A stretch of 64,000 nt of DNA from Phycisphaerales bacterium (GTDB lineage Bacteria > Planctomycetota > Phycisphaerae > UBA1845 > UTPLA1). The notes under the pieces were generated by a model. The model searched no databases, was not told the DNA's origin, and was given only the letters and a program-made list of their open reading frames with translations. The stretch is taken from assembly GCA_022360095.1 (NCBI GenBank), contig JAKSDK010000082.1:32024-96023 (forward strand), given 5' to 3'. Shown piece after piece: positions 44,019-50,705 of the stretch (position 1 is its first letter; every line of letters starts with the position of its first letter). The position numbers and the translations under genes are program-made.

Positions 44019-47000
44019 CTACCGGACCCGGACCTCCGCAAGTCGATCAAGATATTTCTTGGCCTTCTTGGTTTCTTTGGCATCCTCACCAAGTTCGGCC
44101 CGCAACGTGGCCAGCGATTCGGTCAGCACCGAATCAGCTTCATCATAGCGGCCTTGCTCTGTCAGGCAGCGACCGAGGATAGTACGAGCGTAGGCAATCC
44201 GCCAATGACCTTCGGGCAAGGTGCTGCTTTGAATCCGGATGGATTCGCGCAAAAGCGATTCCCCTTCAGCAGGATGACCCTTGCTGGTCAAAAGCGAACC
44301 AAGGTGCATCAACGGCGGGGCGAGGCTCAGGTGGTGCTCCGGCAGTTTCACGCGGTAGATTCGCAAAGTCTCACGAAACAGCGACTCGGCCTCGTCCAGC
44401 TTTTCCTGCTGCCTGAGCGTGAGTGCTAGATTGTGTTGGCTGCGCGCAGTGTGCACATGGTTGTAACCGAAAGTCTGCTCCGCAACTTTAAGTACCTTGC
44501 GATAGATACGTTCGGCCTCTTCAAACTCACCCTCAGCTCGCCGAATCATGCCGATATTGCTTTCACACACGGCGGTCAGCCAGTTCTGCTCACCAAAATA
44601 GCGACGGGCTTTCTCCATGGCGTCCTGCAATACTGTTTCCGCCTCCTCGTACTTGCGCTGCTCGACAAGCGCCAAACCCAAAGCGTTCATCGCGATCGCG
44701 ACGTGCGGATGATTCTCGCCTAAGCGTTGAATGCGGATGTCGAGCGCCTGACGGATGAGCGACTCCGAGGATTCGTGGTTCCCGCGGAGTTGGGCGAGCG
44801 TGGCCAGGCGAAGAAACGTGAACGCGACGTCCGCGTGCCCGGCGCCCAACACTTGCTGCTGAATCGACAACGCTTCTCGATAAAGCGATTCGGCCTCCTC
44901 ATAGTCGCCTTTTTCCTTGAGCATGTGACCCAAGTTTAAGAGGTATCGGCCCACCGTCGGATGGTTGGGGCCCAGACGCTCGCGATTAATCGCAAGACAT
45001 TCGCGGAGTGCCGATTCGGCCTCCTCACGGTTTCCTTTTCGCAACAAAATAACGGAAAGCGTATTAAGACCCGTGGCCACAAGTGGATGCTCATCCCCGC
45101 GATATTTTCGAAGGATGACCAGCGACTTGCGGATCAACGATTCGGCCTCCTCATGGTCGCCTCTTTCAATCATGAGGCCGGCCAGGTTGTGCATAAACTC
45201 GCCCCTGTCCAGATTATCCTCGCCTCCATATTCACGGTTGATGGCCAGCGCGCGACGGTACATGGACTCGGCTTCGTCATATTTTCCCTGTTTGACAAAG
45301 CAACCCGCCAATTCGGCCGTGGCCCGCGCGACAAACGCGTCGGAACCACCGCGGATTTCACTTTGGATCGCCAGGGCCTCGCGATAGTGCCGTTCAGCAG
45401 TGTCCAAGTCACCCTGGTCCGCCAGACATTTCGCCAGCGCCGTGATACTGATGGCAAGCGCAGCCCGTTCCTCACCATGCAACTGCCTTTGCACGGAAAT
45501 TGCCTCGCTGATCAGGGACTCAGCCTCGGTGTAGTCGGCCTTCTCCACCAGAACCTTCCCCAGGCTGGTCCTGGCCTCCGCGACCAGAGGACAGTCCTCG
45601 TCCATGAACGACCGGGCCAGGCCCAAGGCATTTCGGAGATGGTGCTCGGCCTGGTCGAAGAGACCGAGACTCTCGTAGGTCACGCCAATCGTGTGGTGCA
45701 ACGCGGCGCCGACGGAAGCATGGTCCTGAAATTCTTTTTCGATCCGCCCCGCGGCATCGTCGAGCAAAGCGAGAACCGTCGTCTCCTTCCCCGCAGCTCG
45801 GGGATTCGCGGAAGCGAGCATTTCCTGGAGAAAACGTGTAATCAGTTCTGCCTCGACACGCAGGTGAGCCTCGCTTCGAGCGGCCTGAACGGCGCTTTGG
45901 GCCGCCTGGTCGGCACGGATGGCAAGGGCCGTGATCACACCGACGGACGCAAACAACACAATGAAGACGACGATTCCGGCGGTGACCAAAGCCCGGTTAC
46001 GACGGGTAAACAACCGAAGCTGATAGGAAAAGCTCGGCGGCTGAGCCTCGATCGGCCGATGATCCAAAAATCGACGAATGTCTGCGCCAAGATCCGCTGC
46101 GGACTGATAGCGGCGTTCCGGTTCTTTTTCCAGCGCTTTCAGAATAATCGTTTCGATATCATCCTTGAGTTGCAAACGCTCGGAAGACGGTCTGATCGGT
46201 GTCTTGTGTTGGATGATCTGTGCGGCCTCGACGATGGGCTTGCTCTTGACGTCGTAAGGCAACCGGCTGCAAAGAAGCTCGAAAAGCACGACTCCCAGGG
46301 AATAAACATCGCTACGCGTATCCAACTCATGGAGATCGGCGGCGCACTGCTCAGGGCTCATATAGGCCAAGGTGCCCACAAGCTGTCCGACGTCCGTGTG
46401 CATCGTCGTTACCAGAAGGTCTGAATCGGTCACCCGGGCCACACCGAAATCAATAACCTTGGGTCTCCCCGATGCATCCACAAGAATGTTTCCGGGCTTG
46501 AGGTCACGGTGGATAATACCTCGCTGGTGACCGTGATGAACGGCGTCGCATACGTCGGCGAAGAGCGACAGGCGCTCACGCACGCCCAGCTTTGCCGCGT
46601 TTGCATATTGAATGATCGTTTCCGCTCCGGGGATGTGTTCCATCGCGAAATAGGGAAGCTGCTCACCTCCGTCGTCGAAAACACCGGTCTCATACACTTG
46701 GGCAATCGCCGGATGCTTGAGGTACGCCAGAACATGCGATTCGTGCTCGAAACGGCGCAGCGCCGTCGGCGATGCGTAACCGGTTCTGAGAATCTTCAAG
46801 GCGACCGTCCGTTTCGGATGGTCCTGGGTCGCTTCAAAAACGGTCCCCATACCGCCCGAAGCCAGCTTGCGAACAAGACGAAAAGAGCCGATTTGATTCC
46901 CGATTCCCAAACCCGAGGTGCTTTGATGTGAAACTTCCGTCACGATGGCCTCAGGCGGCGGTTCGATAAACTCCCTGGCGTTGTCGTGATGACTGAGAAG

Positions 47001-47132
47001 CTGTTGGACCTCTGAGATCAAGCTCTCGTCTTCGTGGCAGGCCGTTGAGAGAAAAGACGCGCGCTCGCGTGGTTTGCGCTCCAGTGCAGCGTGAAACAAC
47101 TGCTCAATTTGTTTCCATCGTTCAGATGTCAC
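44019..47132 (-). CDS. Membrane Ser/Thr protein kinase with kinesin-light-chain-type TPRs (pair 4)
   Basis: GTG start at 47132 (1037 aa), 21 bases after the sigma factor stop codon. The N-terminal cap (SERWKQIEQLFHAALE) matches that of the kinase at 17307. Kinase domain at ~82-360: ASGGMGTVFEA, VALKIL, HRDLKPGNIL, IDFGVA, MSPEQ, all catalytic residues present. A membrane helix lies at ~394-416 (ALVTAGIVVFIVLFASVGVI), followed by an ~80-residue juxtamembrane region also shared with the third kinase. About twelve 42-residue TPRs then follow (GDEHPLVATGLNTLSVILLR). It probably regulates the ECF factor upstream. It is divergent from the graspetide cluster, so a regulatory link to that cluster is possible but unproven. 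Confidence 0.9.
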   Translation of the reverse strand: MTSERWKQIEQLFHAALERKPRERASFLSTACHEDESLISEVQQLLSHHDNAREFIEPPPEAIVTEVSHQSTSGLGIGNQIGSFRLVRKLASGGMGTVFEATQDHPKRTVALKILRTGYASPTALRRFEHESHVLAYLKHPAIAQVYETGVFDDGGEQLPYFAMEHIPGAETIIQYANAAKLGVRERLSLFADVCDAVHHGHQRGIIHRDLKPGNILVDASGRPKVIDFGVARVTDSDLLVTTMHTDVGQLVGTLAYMSPEQCAADLHELDTRSDVYSLGVVLFELLCSRLPYDVKSKPIVEAAQIIQHKTPIRPSSERLQLKDDIETIILKALEKEPERRYQSAADLGADIRRFLDHRPIEAQPPSFSYQLRLFTRRNRALVTAGIVVFIVLFASVGVITALAIRADQAAQSAVQAARSEAHLRVEAELITRFLQEMLASANPRAAGKETTVLALLDDAAGRIEKEFQDHASVGAALHHTIGVTYESLGLFDQAEHHLRNALGLARSFMDEDCPLVAEARTSLGKVLVEKADYTEAESLISEAISVQRQLHGEERAALAISITALAKCLADQGDLDTAERHYREALAIQSEIRGGSDAFVARATAELAGCFVKQGKYDEAESMYRRALAINREYGGEDNLDRGEFMHNLAGLMIERGDHEEAESLIRKSLVILRKYRGDEHPLVATGLNTLSVILLRKGNREEAESALRECLAINRERLGPNHPTVGRYLLNLGHMLKEKGDYEEAESLYREALSIQQQVLGAGHADVAFTFLRLATLAQLRGNHESSESLIRQALDIRIQRLGENHPHVAIAMNALGLALVEQRKYEEAETVLQDAMEKARRYFGEQNWLTAVCESNIGMIRRAEGEFEEAERIYRKVLKVAEQTFGYNHVHTARSQHNLALTLRQQEKLDEAESLFRETLRIYRVKLPEHHLSLAPPLMHLGSLLTSKGHPAEGESLLRESIRIQSSTLPEGHWRIAYARTILGRCLTEQGRYDEADSVLTESLATLRAELGEDAKETKKAKKYLDRLAEVRVR

Positions 47133-47153
47133 TTTGCCATTCCCGAGGGATCG

Positions 47154-47720
47154 TCAGGAACGTCCAAGTTCCCCTCGAAGCCACGCCTTGGCCATGGTCC
47201 AGTCACGCTCCACGGTACGTAGGGGCACCTTCAGCATTTTCGAAGTGTCCTGCATGTTCAGCCCGCAGAAGAAACGGAGTTCCACCACGCGACTCTTTCG
47301 CGCATCGATGCTCTCAAGTCGAGTCAGCGCTTCTTCCAACGCGACCAGGTCAAGAGCGCTCTCCTCGAAGGAGCAAACCGCCTGATCCAATGGGGTCTTC
47401 TCTTTGCCACCACCTCGTTTCCGGCAACGACGAGCCCTGGCGTGATCGACCAGTATGCGGCGCATGAGCTTCGCCGTCACCATTAAGAACTGCTCCTGGT
47501 TTTGCCATCCTGCAGACTCCTGGCCCAACAGTCGAAGATACGCCTCATGAACCAGAGCTGTCGGCTGCAGGGTATGATCAGGCCGTTCGAGCTGAAGAAA
47601 ATCCGCCGCCTGGCGCCTCAGCTCGTCGTAAAGCGCCGGAAGTAAGTCGGCGGTGACCTGATGGACTCGCCCGGCAACGCCTCGCGCGGATGTACGGTTA
47701 TTCGCTGCAGAAACAGGCAT
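47154..47720 (-). CDS. ECF-type sigma factor, TIGR02999-like (pair 4)
   Basis: This 188-residue protein starts at ATG 47720, 8 bases after AGAGGAA. The blocks LLPALYDELRRQAADFLQLE and TLQPTALVHEAYLRL define the TIGR02999 group. Region 4 reads LNMQDTSKMLKVPLRTVERDW. It is the closest relative in this window of the sigma factor at 20236-20817. Its own gene and the downstream kinase form an operon. Divergently, 297 bases away, begins the graspetide precursor gene. Confidence 0.9.
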   Translation of the reverse strand: MPVSAANNRTSARGVAGRVHQVTADLLPALYDELRRQAADFLQLERPDHTLQPTALVHEAYLRLLGQESAGWQNQEQFLMVTAKLMRRILVDHARARRCRKRGGGKEKTPLDQAVCSFEESALDLVALEEALTRLESIDARKSRVVELRFFCGLNMQDTSKMLKVPLRTVERDWTMAKAWLRGELGRS

Positions 47721-48017
47721 GAAGTCGATTCCTCTTTTTCGGGTTTATTCTGGCGGACTCATCCCTCTATTCTCGCGGTTATTGTAGGTGGAGTTCAAGG
47801 GGGGTCGATGAGAGGCGTGCGCCGTGAAAACAGACGCCGGGGCATGCTCCGAACGCGGCCACCTCGTCTCAGTACGAAGGCACGCAATTCTTGTGCGCCG
47901 TCAGCAGCCGACGAAAACAAATCAACGCCTGCAGTTATCGCGGTGATCCGAAACGGTTTTGCCCCTTGAAGTTCCGCGTGGAGCCGGGGCGGCTTATTCT
48001 ATCGAGGAGGTTATACG
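47721..48017. promoter_or_regulatory. Divergent control region between sigma/kinase pair 4 and the RiPP cluster
   Basis: This 297-base region must contain the promoters of both the ECF operon and the precursor peptide. A GAGGAGG ribosome-binding site (48004-48010) lies 7 bases before the precursor ATG. A TATTCT box sits near 47995, but no good -35 partner is at the right distance, which would fit an ECF-type or otherwise non-housekeeping promoter. I could not define its elements. Confidence 0.45.
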
Positions 48018-48227
48018 ATGCCGTCAAACAATGATCTCAAGAAAAGCCAGGATGCGCCATTCTTCACGCGTTTTCTGGAAGGCCGAGAGTTCCCCAACGT
48101 GAAGACCGGAATCAAGGCCGGAACGGGCTGCGAATTTACCTATACGCCCAACGGACCCAACTCGGCGGTGCTCAGCGATGTTATTTGCACCCCGCAGCCG
48201 TATCCGCCCGGCCCGGGCACATTCTAA
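48018..48227 (+). CDS. Graspetide (omega-ester peptide) precursor
   Basis: This 69-residue peptide starts at ATG 48018 behind a strong GAGGAGG site. Residues 14-20 read PFFTRFL, matching the PFFARFL helix motif by which microviridin leaders bind their ATP-grasp ligases. It is followed by EGREFPNVKTGIKAG. A likely exporter-peptidase cleavage is after Ala34-Gly35. That leaves a 34-residue core with two acidic residues (Glu39, Asp54), several Thr/Ser, two Cys (38 and 57) and a Pro/Gly-rich end (YPPGPGTF), and no lysine. The canonical microviridin core TxKYPSD is absent. Cross-links would therefore have to be esters between Glu39 or Asp54 and nearby Thr/Ser. A terminator follows. Confidence 0.85.
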   Translation: MPSNNDLKKSQDAPFFTRFLEGREFPNVKTGIKAGTGCEFTYTPNGPNSAVLSDVICTPQPYPPGPGTF

Positions 48228-48337
48228 GGTTCCGGCCCGAACGTACCCGACGATCGGACCCTTGCGTTCGTCGCAAGCACCGAAACCGCCGGGCGTCCGG
48301 TGCGCCGGAATAAACTTGGCATTTTTCTGAAAAAATC

Positions 48338-48379
48338 ACGACCGCACATACGTTAGTCCGTGTGTGCGGTCGTTTTTTT
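48338..48379 (+). terminator. Strong Rho-independent terminator between precursor and ligase genes
   Basis: ACGACCGCACATACG (48338-48352) pairs with CGTGTGTGCGGTCGT (48359-48373) around the loop TTAGTC, 15 pairs with one G-U, followed by seven T residues (48373-48379). Placed between the precursor and the biosynthetic genes, it would give much more precursor mRNA than ligase and exporter mRNA. Confidence 0.85.
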
Positions 48380-48409
48380 GACACGGGGTCCGGAGCCTGA
48401 ATCAGCGCC

Positions 48410-49396
48410 ATGTCCGTCCTGATTGTCACACAATCACAAGACGTCGAAACCGTCACCGCTGTCACCCGAGCATTGGAGGCTCGTGGCGGCACCGCCTTCC
48501 GATTCGATACGGATCGGTTCCCCACCGAAGTGCAAGCCGCCGTTCGGTACGAACAATCGACGGAACAGATGACCTTGCACGCAAACGGTCACGCAATAGA
48601 CCTAACGGAGGTCACCGCGGTTTGGCAACGACGGTTCAACGGCGGCGGGAAGATTCCGTCGGACCTCGATCCGCAAATCCGCTATACATGCGTCGTTGAA
48701 TCACAACGAGCGCTGTGGGGGATGCTGGTCAGTCTCCCGGCCTTTCATCTCGATCCGGTTGCGCAGGTGAGGCTGGTCGAACATAAGCAACTCCAACTCC
48801 GCGTCGCGCGCCGACTCGGACTCAGAGTACCACGGACGCTCATCACCAACCATCCGAATGCCGTTCGAGCCTTCAAATCAGACTGTCCGGATGGTCTTGT
48901 GACGAAAATGCTCGAGCCCTGCCTGATTCCGACGAAGTCGGGATCGAAGGGTGTGTTCACGACCACCCTCGCCTCGGATGACTTCGAACACCTCGACGGC
49001 CTACAACTCTGCCCCATGGTATTTCAAGAACGCGTTCCCAAAAGACTCGAATTGCGCGTCACGATCGTGGGGCAGCGGGTGTTTACAGCGGCCGTCGACT
49101 CGCAGGCCATCGACGGGGCTGAAGTGGACTGGCGACGAGAGCCGGAACGCGTCATCGAGGCCTGGGAACGCTACACCTTGCCCGACGACGTCGAACGGCG
49201 CCTTCTCACATTGATGAACCGTTTCGGCCTGAACTACGGGGCCATCGATCTGATTCTGACCCCGGACGATCGGTATGTGTTCCTCGAAGTCAACCCGGGG
49301 GGACAGTACCTATGGATCGAAAACCACTTGAGTCTGCCGATTTCGGAAGCGATTGCCGATGTCCTGTTGGCTGGCCCCTCTTCCTCAATCCCTTGA
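48410..49396 (+). CDS. MvdC/MvdD-type ATP-grasp peptide ligase
   Basis: This 328-residue protein starts at ATG 48410. The N-terminal domain (VLIVTQSQDVETVTAVTRAL) and the ATP-grasp core match graspetide ligases: VTKMLEP, QERVPKRLELRVTIVGQRVF with VDSQ after it, VDWRREPERV, and the metal-binding end YGAIDLILTPDDRYVFLEVN followed by PGGQYLWIE. These enzymes phosphorylate acidic side chains of a precursor and join them to Thr/Ser hydroxyls (esters) or Lys amines (amides), producing macrocycles. Only one ligase is present, whereas cyanobacterial microviridin clusters have two (MdnB, MdnC), so a single linkage chemistry is expected. Its substrate is the upstream 69-residue peptide. Confidence 0.92.
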   Translation: MSVLIVTQSQDVETVTAVTRALEARGGTAFRFDTDRFPTEVQAAVRYEQSTEQMTLHANGHAIDLTEVTAVWQRRFNGGGKIPSDLDPQIRYTCVVESQRALWGMLVSLPAFHLDPVAQVRLVEHKQLQLRVARRLGLRVPRTLITNHPNAVRAFKSDCPDGLVTKMLEPCLIPTKSGSKGVFTTTLASDDFEHLDGLQLCPMVFQERVPKRLELRVTIVGQRVFTAAVDSQAIDGAEVDWRREPERVIEAWERYTLPDDVERRLLTLMNRFGLNYGAIDLILTPDDRYVFLEVNPGGQYLWIENHLSLPISEAIADVLLAGPSSSIP

Positions 49397-49487
49397 ATGT
49401 TGACGGCGTTTCTGTGAAAATAGCGACTGTTCACAGGTGGCCCTACTCGCCGGGGAGCCGCGATCATCAAACTGACTGAGCTAGTCG

Positions 49488-50705
49488 ATGGCGAATACCT
49501 TTTCCAGGACAATGCGATCATTGGAGGCCGACCGAACGCGCGGTTCGATATGGCCCCTGCTGATCGTCATGGTCCTGCTCGCCGGCTGGGGAACCTGGTT
49601 CCTGGGAGCGAAGATCGCGGTCTACGAAGTGAGCTCCAGCGCAAGGCTGGAAGTGGTTCGCTCCGTACACACGATTCAAACGCCGATCGCCGGCCGCGTG
49701 GCCGCCCATGATTTGAAACTCGGTCGGCGCGTCAATGCGGGCGACCCACTTCTCGAAATTGACGCCGCGACTCAACGGCTCAATCTTCAGGAAGAACAGT
49801 CGCGAAGGGATGCCTACGCCGCCCAACTTGTCAGAGTCGACGAGGAAATCGCGCGTGAGGAATCGGCGCTGACGGCGTCGCGCCAGGCCTCCAAAGCGGC
49901 CCTGGCCGAGTTGAGGGCACGACACCAACAGGCCAAGGCGGCGGCCGAATTCTCTGAAAAGAAATCTCAGCATATCCAAGAGCTGCGTGAGAAAGAGAGC
50001 GCCACCGAGCTGGAGTATCTCAGTGCCACGTCTGAAGCCCGGCAAAATGCAGCCGCCGAGGAAGCGGCCCGATTGGCCATCGAGCGGCAGGAAAAAGACA
50101 GCCGCACAAAGGACCGGGAACGCGCGGCTCGGCTCGAATCTCGACGTGCTGAGAAAAAACGCCTCGAGGGCGCGCTGGCGACGACGGAAATCACGATCGA
50201 ACGTCTGAAGCATGAGATCGCCGCACACGTCATTCGCGCGCCCGTCCTCGGCGAACTGGGAGAAGTTGCGGACCTACAGGCCGGAACGATACTGACCGTC
50301 GGCGAACAGCTCGGCGCGATCATTCCCGAAGGGGAACTGAAACTGGTGGCCGGCCTGCCCCCCGACGCGCTCGGACGCGTCCAGGTTGGACAAGCCGCGC
50401 GCGTCCGCTTTCATGGTTTCCCGTGGACACAATACGGCAGTACTCGAGCCACGGTCACCAACGTCGCCACAGAGCCGACCGACGGACTGATCCGCGTTGA
50501 ATTGGCGGCGCACAAAAATGAGCTGTCGGCGATTCCTTATCGACACGGGTTGCCGGGCGACGTGGAAATTGAAGTCGAGCGCACCTCCCCCGCCATGCTG
50601 GTTCTCAGAGCCGCCGGCAAATTGCTGTCCGCCAAGCCTGACCGCTCTCAGCAAGATCAGGCCGCGGATCCCAAGACACCCAGTGCCGCAAGGTCGGCCC
50701 CATGA
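49488..50705 (+). CDS. HlyD-family membrane fusion protein of the RiPP exporter
   Basis: This 405-residue protein starts at ATG 49488. One N-terminal membrane helix (~20-40, IWPLLIVMVLLAGWGTWFLG) is followed by the first half of a biotinyl-lipoyl-like fold (IQTPIAGRVAAHDLKLGRRV), a long alpha-hairpin/coiled coil (~90-245) and the second half (VIRAPVLGELGEVADLQAG), then a beta-barrel end. This is the standard periplasmic adaptor that couples an inner-membrane ABC exporter to the outside. Its stop codon overlaps the start of the next gene (ATGA), so it is tightly coupled to the C39 exporter. No outer-membrane TolC homologue is in the window. Confidence 0.9.
   Translation: MANTFSRTMRSLEADRTRGSIWPLLIVMVLLAGWGTWFLGAKIAVYEVSSSARLEVVRSVHTIQTPIAGRVAAHDLKLGRRVNAGDPLLEIDAATQRLNLQEEQSRRDAYAAQLVRVDEEIAREESALTASRQASKAALAELRARHQQAKAAAEFSEKKSQHIQELREKESATELEYLSATSEARQNAAAEEAARLAIERQEKDSRTKDRERAARLESRRAEKKRLEGALATTEITIERLKHEIAAHVIRAPVLGELGEVADLQAGTILTVGEQLGAIIPEGELKLVAGLPPDALGRVQVGQAARVRFHGFPWTQYGSTRATVTNVATEPTDGLIRVELAAHKNELSAIPYRHGLPGDVEIEVERTSPAMLVLRAAGKLLSAKPDRSQQDQAADPKTPSAARSAP

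Noticed and set aside
44961..46424. A 487-codon open frame on the plus strand opposite the kinase of pair 4
   Set aside because: It has no signal, domain or ribosome-binding site and mirrors the kinase and TPR codons; the minus-strand protein has a complete set of kinase motifs.
48018..48227. Nitrile-hydratase-leader (NHLP) or lanthipeptide precursor
   Set aside because: The exporter order recalls NHLM systems, but the leader has the PFFTRFL motif and the modifying enzyme is an ATP-grasp ligase; no LanM, YcaO or radical SAM gene is present.
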